Positions 11,175 through 21,110 of a stretch of DNA of 24,340 nt are shown here, piece after piece (positions within the stretch are counted from its first letter, which is position 1; every line of letters begins with the position of its first letter). The notes under the pieces are model-generated. The model was given only the letters and a program-made list of their open reading frames with translations. It did no database searches and was not told the origin of the DNA. A program made the translations under genes and the position numbers. The stretch lies in assembly GCA_027575765.1 (NCBI GenBank), contig JANBPT010000742.1, positions 1 to 24,340 on the forward strand, given 5' to 3'. Origin of the DNA: Tieghemiomyces parasiticus (Eukaryota > Kickxellomycota > Dimargaritomycetes > Dimargaritales > Dimargaritaceae).

Positions 11175-14100
11175 TTAGCGTGGTGTGGCGTTGCCTGCTG
11201 ACTCTTGAAGTACCGGATACCACTCATCCAGAAGTCGCATCCACTCCGCCATTTCGGTACGGGATGCGGCTTGGAGGAGGTAGGCGTTGTTACGGGCGTA
11301 GAGGGCGAATATATTAGGCCGCTGTAACAAATTCTCAAGGGCCTCATTATAGTCCACCCGGGCGGCTGCCAGGTTCACGACGGTGACGAGGTGGGTCTCG
11401 GCTTCCGAGGCGTACACGTATAGATACGAGGGCCGGTGCAGGACGAACCAGCGTTTGGTCCATGTGTCCTCGGCGTTGATAGGCATGTAAAGGTGTCCGC
11501 GTTTCGTGGGCTGCGCCCGTTTGTGGACAGTGTGTACTCGGCCTTCCATGCGCGGTTTAAGTGTTGCCGATTCAGCTGCGGCATCATTTCCATCCCGTTT
11601 AGGTTTCGAACGTCGGTTGGTTGGGTGGCCCGCGTTGGCACCCGGGGTGGGCGGGGCATCCAGGATGGCCGGTGGGGCTTGCCGGAGCTGGCGTACATGT
11701 TGCCAACTCGCCAGCACGCGTTCGGCCAAGGAACGTTCACGGTCGGACAATTCCAGCGGGGTCGTGGCAACAGTTTCATCTCTGTGGCTGTCGGTAAGGT
11801 TCGTAGCGGGGCTAGTGCCGACATCCGCAGGCGGGTGGTGAGAGCTCGATGCCTGAGCGAAGCCCACAGAGTGGGGGTCACGCCCGAGTACGGACCGGAT
11901 ACGTAGGTCGGTGCGGGTGCGTTCAACCAGGCGGTGCCAGATGGCGCGGTGGCGAGCGGCCTGAAAAGTGGCCAATAGGGACACCCCACGGGGCTGGGCG
12001 CCGGCGGTAAGGGCTTCTTGCCCGCGCACGTACTGCGAGGCGGTGTTCATCCTCCACAACTCGTCCACATCTAAGGTGACGATTGGGGTTAGGGTGAGCT
12101 CAAAGATACATGCCACTCGAGATAGGAACTGCTGCAGTGGGTCCCCACCATCCTGGTCAGCGTCCTCGTCCTTGAAGGCGAAGGGTGGCGGGGGCGAGGT
12201 GGACCGATGGCCGCTGACGCCCACCGGTCGGGTCGGGGAGCCGGTGCTCAACGACTTGGCCATGCTGGGTTGGCGGTTTAGCGGGGAGCGGTCGGCACCA
12301 GTGGACCCTGCACCGTGGGGAAAGGTGGGAGCGGCGGTTGGCGGGCCGTTCGGGGTGCTAAATGGCGAGGTAAAGAAGCTGGCGAGGCGCTTGGCTCCGC
12401 CTGTGGGTGGGGTGGCTGCCAGATTACTGGCGTTGGACCCGCCGGCGCTAGGGGCCAGGACGCTGACGAAGGACGGCCGGCCTAATCGGAGGTGATCGCG
12501 GCCAGCGACCTGTACGGCCACATCCATTTGGAAAGTCAACGGGGCAGTGCACTGGGGCAGGTCCAGGGTCCATCCGACGGTAACCAGGACGGTGTGCTTC
12601 TTGGGGGTGATGCGGTTGAGGTACTGACACTCGTGGATTGAGCTATCCCAGGAGGCCTGGGTCTGCAGGTAACTGTTACCATCGGGGCGATACTCTACGC
12701 GACGGGTGGCCGGGAGCACGCTGAGCGGCAGCATGGCCACGGCCTTGGTTCCATCCGCACTGGTGTCCAGCGTGAATCGGCCCTTAGCGTCCAGTAGCCG
12801 CACCTTGCCGGCCGCCATCTCAGAGATCTTACCCCACTCGAGCTGACGGCCCGAGGAGTGGCCCAGCGTCAGGATGATACGTCGCTGGATACCTTGGTGG
12901 ATCACAAAAGCGCCCGGGTCAGTTGGCCCCGTAGGGTCCAGGAAGGGCACGGGCGAGTAGGTGCCATCCGGCCCGAGCTCACAAATCTGCGCCCAGGCCA
13001 CCACTTCGTGTTGTTCTGACACCACCATCTCGCAGGTGTGGCCGCGTGGCGGCGGGGCCGGAGCCGAGTGGGGTGGGCTCGCGGCGTCCGAGGCGGCGGG
13101 CGACAAAGTCAGGGGGGTCCGGAGGTTGGTACGGGAAGATCGGCTGCTGGACGTCAGGGTACACCTGGATGGGGGTGGCGGGCCCATCAGTGGGTGGGTT
13201 TCGCCCCCCTCGTCCGCATTGGTGCCGGATACGGCCTTGGCCCGGGCCTCCTCAGCAGCATCCCAGGTCGTCCATTTGTCCAGTACATGGGACTGGACGC
13301 GGCCGTAAACCTCGATGTGGACGGTTGCGGCCCGCAGCCGCTCCGCAGCGGTCCGTGGGAGCACAGGGAAGGCGAACGTGCGGGTGAGCTGCATGGGGGC
13401 CGGCCGATCGCCAAAGCCACTAGCGGGTGGGGCGGCGAACACAGCGGCCGATGAGGCCACGTCCGGGGTGGGGTCGACCGGGGTGGGTAGTGTAGTGCCT
13501 ACGGTGGATTCATCGGCATTGGGAGGTGCGCACTGTCGAGCAGTAGCTGCCAATTGTAGTAACGGCAGGAGGTCGATCCGGCGGAACTGGCAGTGGAGGT
13601 CAGTGCAATTAGCCTCGGAGATGCCGGTCACCTCAGTTACGGTCAATTCGACCCGTACCCACTGCCCGGCCACCTGATCAATGGGGCACAGGGTGCGACC
13701 CAGAGGGAGGTCGCTGTCGGGATCCATTACAGCGGCATCCGCGATATCCATCTCAGCTTCGCCCCGCGTGATGTGTGTGGTCGCTGCCGTCAGCTGAGGC
13801 GCCCCATTCTGCACCTCAGCCGGCAATTCCGGGAAAGGCGCCGTGTCGACGCTGGTCCAGGTCCCGCGACGGCCGGGCCAGTGAGCAACACGGGTCCCCT
13901 CGTCCTGCGCGCGTTCGGGCCGGCACTTTAGAACCCCACGGACGTAGCCGATTGTGCGGCCCGTGTAAGGGCACAGTACAGCGCAGCGAAATTCGGCGGT
14001 CGGAAGGAGGGCGGCCACCGGGGCCAGGGTTACGGTGGCGGCGCCCAAGTAAGAGAAACGTAGGGCGGGGTCGTGGTAGAAGGGGTCGCGGTGTGCCAAG

Positions 14101-17100
14101 TGTTGGAGATAGGCCGGCCGGTCGGCGTAGGTGGCCAGGTCACGCATGCGCTGCAGTTGGACGGTGAACTGGTCCCAGCCCCACAGGTAGACAGCACCAT
14201 GGGCACGGTCGGTTACACGCACCGCAATGACTGGGCGGTCGGTTCCAGGTAGTCCAGTATCTTCCCCGTCGTCGCTATCATCGGCTAGGGCCCCGACCAG
14301 GCCGGAAACGGCATTGTCGGCCCCGCCGTTCTCCAGGGCGAAGGCCGGGAGATCGTGGGTTGAGGCGTCCCAGTATGAGTAGGGTCGTACAGGCACATAG
14401 AGACCATTGGCGGCGGGCCGATCCACAGCGGTAAACTGGTAGGTGACGCGGCGGCCCAGCTCCTGGGCGGCGACGTTGGCCTCCTTCAACAGGACGGCGT
14501 GGCGTAGGAGGTGTTTGGCCATGCGCATGGCGCGGGTGGTGCGCCAGCGGTTCACCACCGGGCCCAGGCGGCGACGCTGGGCCTCGCTAAACGCGGTGTG
14601 AGGCACAAATTCGAGGAACTTGTCGTGGGCGATGGTCAGGCTGCGCATGCGCTGCTCATACTGGTCGCGCTGTGCGTCCAGCTGGCGCTGCATGTCGGCC
14701 ACGGCGTCACGGTAGGGCGCTGGCAAATCGTCAGGTCGGTCAAGGGCCGCGGCGTTGGATTCCTGCCACAGGCGCAGTTTCTCCTCGTAGCCGAGCGGGG
14801 AGCCCCCACCGTCCTCACCAGCAGCCCCCGCGAGCCCCAGTAGCAGGCGGTGAGAGGCCGGACTGGATCCACGACGACTAACCGAGTACCCGCCGACACC
14901 CAGTGGGTCATCGTCCGAGTGTGGTGAATCAGGTCCCATGGGGGCTTGGAGCCGGGAGGCCGGGCGGGAACCTAGGTCGCTGAGCCCGCGGGACAAGGTA
15001 TCCTGAATTGTGGACCCGCCCAGGCCGGCCTCGCGCCACGCGTAGTTCCAGTCCACCATCTCGGAGGTGAGCGAGAAGATGGTCTCAGTGGGGGAGGCCG
15101 GGCGCCGGGGCAGGTCGGCCAAGTCATCCTCGGCCTCGTTTCCCACACCGTCCTCCGGGTGGTCAGTAGTGAGCGGCGGGGGCGGCGCGTGGACAGCCTG
15201 CTGACTGCGCTCGCGACGCACCTCCTCGGGGTGGTTGAAGCGGAAGACATGATTGTCCCCGATGATGAGGCGGTAGCCGCTGCGTAGACGTTTCGGGCCT
15301 TCGAGGCGGCGGCCGTTGACCAGAACTAGGGCGCCAGGCTGCGGATACAAGGTGACGGTGTCGTCTTGGTTCTCAAAATGGCAGTGGTGGTTGCGAATCA
15401 CCTTGCCGGTCAGTTTGATCTCCGGGGCAGAGGTGGGCACTCCCGCCATTGAGGCATCCGCGTCGCCAATGACTTCACCTCCTTCATCGCCAGCACGGTT
15501 CGCCTGAGGGGCGAGCGGAGCCCAGCGCCCCACGTGGGTCAATCCGGGTTTGAGGTTGTAAATGAGACACTCCGACATGAGCGGGTCCTCGTTCAGGTTG
15601 ACAAGGTGAGGCACCCGCTTGGGGGTGTGTAGGCCGACCGTTTCTTGGTCCAGTGAAATGCCCAGGTCCTCCAGGACCTTTTCACGCTCCTGCTGTATCT
15701 CCTGCGTCTTGCGGAGCTTCTGCTCCCAGGTCTGGTTGAGCTCCGTCATGAGCTTCTCGGACGCCTGGAGCTGCTCCTTGATGGCGTAGGCTGGGCTGCT
15801 CAGGGCCAGCGGGAAGGCCCCACCTGTGCTGCCGGGCCCACCCCCCTCGGCCGCGCTGCTGAGCAGGACCTGCTTCTCCTCCTCAGTGATGGCCGTTCCG
15901 TCGGGCCGAACGCCGGCGCTGAGCGGGTCGAACACGGCCAACTTCACACGCAACTGGGAGAGTTCGTCCTTGAGTTCACGGATCAGGCGTGCGTTAGGAT
16001 CCTCATTGACCACAGCCTTGTTGACAATGCGCTTGGCGCGGTCGGCGTAGCGCAGGGTGCTCAGGGTCTCCTCGTAGTCCGCTGGCGAGATGGCGGCCAC
16101 CATGGCTGTGCGTGAGTTGCCGCCTAGGGAATCCTTGAGCAGCCAGGTGAGCACCGAGTCGCGGTAAGGTACGAAGGCGTCCTTGGCCTTCTTGCCCAGG
16201 GTGGCCTGGTCGGCCAGCGCCGAGATGACCTTACCCAACGTGGTGAGCGACTTGTTGATGTTGGCGCCTTCCTTGAGCCGAGTACCGGTGGCACCTGTGG
16301 AGTTGGCGCGTTCGCTGCCTGCCAGATCTACCAGGCTGATGCGTGACACCTTCTCTGTGGTTAGGTTGGTCTCTACGTCATGTCGGATCTGGGTGAGGAT
16401 TATGGTGAACACGGCGTGGGACCGACTCGAGGTGGCGTTCATTTGAGTGGCCGCCACCGTACGGGCCTTGTTGCCGGCATCCATGAGGTCCTCAATGTCC
16501 TTGTGCGAGCCCACGACCAGCTTGGACAGATCTTCGACGTAGGGCCCCAGGGATGGGTGCTCGCGCACCTTGAGGTTTCCCTTGCTGTTGGGATTCAGCA
16601 AATCGCGTACCTTCTCGCAGTAAATTTCAATATAGGACACCTCCACATTGAACTTGAGGTGAGGGTCATCACTGGCGTTGATGCGATCGAACAGGGCTCC
16701 GCATGTCAGAGGGGTGAGGCCACGGTCCTCACCATAGCCTACCTGGTTTAGGGGCAGGATGGGTAAGAGGAATTAGGGGGAGGAGGAGGTTGAGGTCAGG
16801 CCGGGCGGAAGATGGGGTGTGCGTGTGTGTTGGCGGTGCTGAGGCGTAGCGCAGTCGGTTGTCGGAGTTACTTACCATGGTGTAGGATTTACCGCTACCG
16901 GTTTGGCCGTCTGGGTTGGAGTGAAGAGGTCAATAGGTCAGGGACAGGGTGTAATCCAGTTACTTGAGGTGGTTAGTATGGGTGCAGCGCGAGCAACAAA
17001 AGGGAGGTTTAGGCTTGGCCGTACCAGCTGCCAGGACAATGATTGAAGTACATCAGCGGCGCCCGAAGGTCCGACTTACAGGCGAAGATGCACGTATTGT

Positions 17101-17615
17101 AGCCTGCAAAGGCGTGGTCGAGTAGCTGCTGGCCCAGGTCGTTGAACACATCCTGCTGTGAAGTGTAATTAGGAGCGTCCTTATCGGCGGACCAGTACGA
17201 GTAGTCAAAGGCGAAGGTCTTGGTGGCGTGCGGGTCAGGCTTGGCGTTGGGGTCAGGCTTGGCCTTGGAATCCAGCGGCTTGGTAATGATGGTTTGGTTA
17301 CCCTCCATGCGGATGAGGCCCACGGCCCCGCGGGTCTTCTCTACCACCGGGAAAGGGTTGCGGTTGGGCAAAAGGTGATGGCTTCATGGATTATGGTGAG
17401 AACTAGGGTACCAGGCTGACGGTGGGGACATTTACAGCCCGATGGCCGCGTATGCGGGATAGGTACGGCGATTCCGGTCTCGGCGCCCAAGTGAACGCTG
17501 TGGAAGTACACGGCCCCGAGAATAACCCCAGTCGGTCAACACGCATTGAAAAAACCGACTTACCTCGGGTGTTGAGAGGCCGACACCGGACCGCGACGGT
17601 GATGCTATTGCTCAT
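11175..17615 (-). CDS. unc104: Kinesin-3 motor protein, Unc104/KIF1 (UncA) type; four exons, complete
   Basis: Join of exons, read on the minus strand: 17615-17564, 17340-17080, 16910-16876 and 16742-11175, giving 1971 codons plus TAA. Seen: the N-terminal strand [11 protein letters not shown] (residues 5-15); P-loop GQTGSGKS (106-113); switch I NATSSRSH (218-225); switch [11 protein letters not shown] (253-261); the [13 protein letters not shown] helix (314-326); a neck ending near residue 366; a short coiled coil (~434-480); an FHA domain (~488-623) opened by [10 protein letters not shown] and holding VGR, VNG and [10 protein letters not shown]; a KIF1B-like segment around [13 protein letters not shown]; a DUF3694 hallmark QGIQRR (1399-1404); and a C-terminal PH domain (~1863-1965) with its helix tryptophan at 1950. 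Family knowledge: plus-end-directed transport of vesicles and early endosomes on microtubules, with the PH domain binding phosphoinositides. The start has G at -3 and begins directly before the first motor strand. It is longer than I recall for fungal relatives because of Pro/Ala/Ser-rich linkers. The identification is very firm. Exon joins are inferred from splice motifs and motor-domain continuity. Confidence 0.96.
16743..16875 (-). other. Intron 3 of the kinesin-3 gene (133 bp)
   Basis: A phase-0 intron with donor GTAAGTAAC after ...GKSYTM and acceptor CCAG before VGYGEDRG. The spliced product gives the expected motor sequence just after the P-loop helix. Candidate branch sites are CTGAC (16795-16799) and CTAAT (near 16774). 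The interior is a purine-rich tract on the plus strand, so the intron has a pyrimidine-rich 3' part in the sense direction. Confidence 0.93.
16911..17079 (-). other. Intron 2 of the kinesin-3 gene (169 bp)
   Basis: The donor is GTAAGTCGG directly after the CIFA motif, and the acceptor ends CCCAG. Splicing rebuilds the split Tyr codon (T|AC) of [14 protein letters not shown] perfect TACTAAC branch-point heptamer lies at 16972-16978, with the branch A about 62 nt from the acceptor. A weaker CTGAC lies closer to it. Confidence 0.94.
17341..17563 (-). other. Intron 1 of the kinesin-3 gene (223 bp)
   Basis: The donor is GTAAGTCGG after codon 17 plus one base, and the acceptor ends GGTAG. Removing it joins ...RPLNTR to [15 protein letters not shown], which matches the continuous kinesin-3 N terminus. 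The split codon becomes GAG (Glu). Reading through instead replaces the conserved strand with unrelated sequence. A CTCAC about 55 nt before the acceptor is a possible but weak branch site. Confidence 0.9.
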
Positions 17616-17618
17616 TGC

Positions 17619-17694
17619 GCCGGGTAGTTCTTAACGGAAAGGGGGTTAGGATGGTCACAGAGGTGAAACAAAACAAGCCAGCTCGCTACCCGGC
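17619..17694 (-). repeat. 9-bp inverted repeat in the presumed leader of the kinesin-3 gene
   Basis: GCCGGGTAG at 17619-17627 and its exact reverse complement CTACCCGGC at 17686-17694 are separated by 58 bp and end 4 bp before the kinesin start codon. In a transcript covering both arms they could form a hairpin next to the ATG. A pair this long at this spacing is expected several times in a window of this size by chance, so function is uncertain. Confidence 0.3.
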
Positions 17695-17997
17695 CGCTAA
17701 CTGGTTGACTAAATAGTGAGATACGGATATGGGTGCTCAATAATAAAAGTCGTGAATGCACGGGTATGATGGTGGTATGCGGACGTTGAATTGAGTCCTG
17801 GCCATGCAGTTAAGGGTGGGGGTACGGAGGAGGAATGCGGTGTTCTATGTGAATGGGGGAGGTTGTGCGGTTGGTCAACTGGATGGGCGGTTACCGGGCC
17901 TAGCTGTGGCAACCACAGGACACACGAAATGGAGAGACGGGCGGCAATGTCAATATCGTCTCAGGGATGAAGCCACGGTTGGAATGGTGGGAGGGCA

Positions 17998-18012
17998 AAT
18001 AATAATAATAAT
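17998..18012. repeat. (AAT)5 microsatellite
   Basis: Five perfect AAT units upstream of the kinesin gene, read directly from the sequence. Confidence 0.85.
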
Positions 18013-19517
18013 TTGAACGTATAACTCGACCTAAAGAGCTGGGATTCGAGGGCAAGGAAGTGTACAGGGAGAGAGTGAGTACAGCGGGGAGGAGGGGAGT
18101 GGGGGAAAAGAGCAAGTAGACGTACAGCCTGACAAAATACTAAAGATCTCCCCGAACTAGGGAAAGCCGGCGGACTTTGGAAGGACCAGTGGCTTATGCG
18201 GATGGACCGTCTAGCAATAGAACGGCCATATGCTCACCAGCATTCGGATTGCTTGGGCAAATGTTGGTTACTCCCGGTCAGCATTCTCAGAGCCTACGGT
18301 ATAGTGAAGTCTAGTCTCAGCACCGAGACAGTTTGTCTAACAATACGGCCGCCAATGAATCCCTGGGGGGATCTTGAGACCCTCCAAAGAGAAGTGGCAG
18401 CTAGCAAGCCCTCAACGAATGTGAGGAGGCGTTGGAAGGGAGCAGCGCGAATTGTACTACTGAGTGCTACCGCCATGGAAGGGGCCCTCGTGTAGGTAAG
18501 GGCTGCGCGCGAGGTGTGTGGGGAGGGTGGCTGACGGTAACAAAACTGGAGGTGTCGGTTATAAAAGGGTACGCGAGGAAACGGATAGAAGCCCTTCAGC
18601 CGGGGCACACTTACCAATAAAAGAGGCCTTACCTACAACAGGGGCTGATAGGCCGCGGTCGGGGGTGGGCGGAGTCAACTGCTTACCATATGGATTGGGC
18701 GAGTTGAAGGGGGGGAAGTGCGCATGGACAGTACCGCACTATTGGCCTCGCTCCGTCTTAGCGAATTGAATAAATGTCAGTTATTCCAAGGCGATATTTG
18801 CCGAGGAATCATAGCGCAGCACAAGGTCGACGATGCCCTTCATAGGAAGCTAAGGTTCGATTCTGTCGATCTGTAGCCCCAGCCAGCGGTGTGGTCGGCA
18901 ACCATGTGCGGGTCCGGGAGAGGCGGCTAAGTCTACGGGCAACCATCCACTGCATTGCCAAGCTGCCTTGTTCCAATATTTGCAGGGGCATATCTTCTAT
19001 ACAACCCGCAAACAAGAACTGTCCGTCTCAAATCGTCCATGTCTCAAACACCGTAACAAAATACGGCGTGCGCATCAGGAACAAGGCTATCACGATCGGA
19101 TATTCCCTAATAACTTACCCCGTTCCTAGCTATTTACAAGGTAACTTCTCCATGGCCGCTGGGGCCTGGGGGCGTGCTTAATAGTACTGAACCTAGTAAG
19201 AGATGGGTGCCTATCGGCCACACGATTAGGATCTGCCAAAACAGTTGAATGTCGCCATACGAAGGTTAGGTACATGGGAAAGAGGGCACAGCGGGCAGAA
19301 AACAGCGTTATGAGAATTACGTCTGCCATGCCCCTCCTCGGCCGACATTGAATATACGACTCGGGCTAGGAAAAGCATCGGAATAACGGACTACCGGGGC
19401 CCGCCGAAGGGGAATAGTAGGTGTCCCAAAGGAAGCGCTGCGAAGTCTTCCTAATGAATCCAAATGACTCTCGCAGGTGAAATAGTACCGCTAACAAGCA
19501 AGCAATCCCTCTTTCCA

Positions 19518-19579
19518 TTTATCAGGAATTGTCATTTTTTAACACCTCAACAACTTGGCTATATCACAGATTTATATAA
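19518..19579 (-). terminator. Possible 3'-end formation signals of the reductase gene
   Basis: Downstream of the stop the DNA turns AT-rich. A TATATA-containing palindrome (TTTATATAAA, 19571-19580) lies about 95 nt after the stop. A GATAAA variant of the AATAAA signal lies about 50 nt further on (19518-19523). The order, an efficiency element then a positioning element, resembles yeast-type 3' ends. No canonical AATAAA is present on this strand nearby. Confidence 0.25.
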
Positions 19580-19673
19580 AAGATTACGATCCTTTTGTGG
19601 ACTACTTATTGGATCGGAACAATCATCGAACAACACTCAAGAAGGTGTCCCTCATCCTAGGTCGGATAAATTA

Positions 19674-21110
19674 TTACACCTTGACGCAGGTCTTGCCAAA
19701 GTTCTTGCCGGACATCATATCCACCATGGCCTGTGGGGCAGTCTCGATGCCCTCGCTAATGTGTAGCTTGTAGTTGAAGGTACCGTTCTTAACCCGTTCG
19801 GTGATGTCCTTAACGAAGGCCTCGTAGTGGGACTTGTAGTGGTACATGATGATGAAACCCTCCCAGCGGACCTCGTTTCCAACCACGGACATGACGTTCT
19901 TGATGCCGTAGGTCTCACCCTTCTCCTTCTGATACTGGGAGATGGCACCACAGGCCGCGATGCGGGCATTCTTATTCACGTGCTCCAGGACGGCGTCCAG
20001 GAATTCGCCGCCGACGTTGTCAAAGTAAATGTCGATGCCGCGCGGGCAGAGCCCCTTAAGAGTGGCTGAGTAGCTATCGACCTTCTTGTAGTTAAAGACA
20101 GCGTCGGCTTTGAGCTCGTCCTTAAGGTAGGCGACCTTCTCGTCGCTACCAGCCGCGGCAACCACGTACAGGCCCAGGGATTTGGCCAACTGGACCACAG
20201 CCTGGCCTGAGAAAGTGGTATAAATGACGTCATGGAATTTGGCGTAAAGAGATGGGGGATGGTTGTGGAGGGTTAGTGTTTTGGAAGCGGGTAGGATAAA
20301 CGTGGTAGTCGGGTACCCCCGCGTAAGCAGCTGGGCGCAGTCATCTTATCCTCTCCTATACGCCGTAGGGTCGCCGGGGACATCAACGCCAACGGCGTCC
20401 ACTAAATAAATGCATGCAAATCCCGAAAGACTAGGGACAGCCCGCGCACCCACGGAGGGAGGCCGAGGGGGGTCAATTGTAAAACCGTGATTTGGCTTAG
20501 CTAACCTCCTACTGTGGTACCAGAACGAGATGGTCGATCTCGAGCCGCCACAAAAGGTCAGCAGCTATTACTTACCGACAGCACCGGCGGCGGCGGACAC
20601 GACAATGGTTTCGCCCTTCTTGGGCTGAGCGATGACGTTCAAACCGTACCAGGCGGTGAAGCTGGGCATTCCCAAGACACCAATGTGCCATTCGAGTGGG
20701 GCCTTGGCCAGGACACCTTCGAGCTTGCTGAAGCCGGATGCCTTGGCGACCTCGGGGGTTACATCGAAGGTGGCGTATTTGGACCAGGGGAAGGCGCCGC
20801 CAGTGACCCGATCGCCCTCCTTGTAATCCGAGCTTGTGGAGGCGATGACCTCACCCACACCGTGGCTGCTGATTGGATGGCCGACCTTGAAGGCCCGGGA
20901 GTAGGGGCCGTCGACACCAGACAGACGCATCCGCAGGTAGGGGTCTACCGAAACGTAGCGGACGTGGACCAAGACCTCGTTGGGCTTCAGGGACGAAGCG
21001 TTGGGCACGGGGCCGGACTGAACATCGTACAGGTCGGTGCTAACCTTACCGTGGGCCGAGTACTCCTTAAGGAGGACGCTCACGTTGTTGTCGGAGCTGT
21101 GGGGTGACAT
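19674..21110 (-). CDS. NADPH-dependent double-bond reductase (prostaglandin/alkenal reductase, zinc-independent MDR family); two exons, complete
   Basis: Exons 21110-20576 and 20206-19674 join to 355 codons plus TAA, the normal length for this family. Seen: an N-terminal GroES-like half with SVDPYLR (54-60); the lid/linker GMPSFTAWYG (147-156); the glycine-rich dinucleotide loop AAAGAVGQ (173-180), which is split by the intron; GSDEK (198-202); FDNVGGE (240-246); and CGAISQY with Tyr270 at the position of the proposed catalytic Tyr of plant alkenal reductases. The C-terminal part ends GKNFGKTCVKV. The Cys/His zinc ligands of classical alcohol dehydrogenases are not apparent. Family knowledge: these cytosolic enzymes use NADPH to reduce the alpha,beta double bond of enals and enones, a detoxification role for lipid-peroxidation products. 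The exact substrate here is unknown. The start ATG sits in a good context (CCCACCATG). It is unrelated to the kinesin gene 2 kb downstream. Confidence 0.95.
20207..20575 (-). other. Intron of the NADPH-dependent reductase gene (369 bp)
   Basis: The donor is GTAAGTAATAG and the acceptor TTTCTCAG. Splicing joins ...SAAAGAVG to QAVVQLAKSLG through a split Gly codon (G|GC), which restores the NADPH-binding loop exactly. Without splicing the frame ends two codons later. CACTAAC at 20272-20278 places the branch A about 66 nt from the acceptor. Confidence 0.94.

Larger units (their letters stand above)
17616..19673. other. Intergenic region between the kinesin and reductase genes
   Basis: About 2.06 kb that must hold the kinesin promoter and the reductase 3' end. 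The short open frames (up to 107 codons) overlap on both strands and match no family I know. It includes an (AAT)5 repeat at 17998-18012. No convincing TATA box is seen upstream of the kinesin start. The last ~230 bp (19440-19673) are AT-rich. Confidence 0.65.

Noticed and set aside
12078..12095. GGGGTTAGGGT, telomere-like
   Set aside because: There is a single unit inside the kinesin coding sequence and no array.
11968..12495. 175-codon plus-strand open frame (and other plus-strand frames between 11400 and 16750)
   Set aside because: These are antisense shadows of the GC-rich kinesin exon. They show no domain, whereas the minus strand is a continuous recognised protein.
18845..18880. B-box-like GGTTCGATTCT
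   Set aside because: The 5-bp T-stem does not pair and no A box or acceptor stem is present upstream.
3250..20401. 13-bp exact match (GCCAACGGCGTCC) near 3248 and 20389
   Set aside because: Several exact 13-bp matches are expected by chance in 24 kb, and the flanks do not align.
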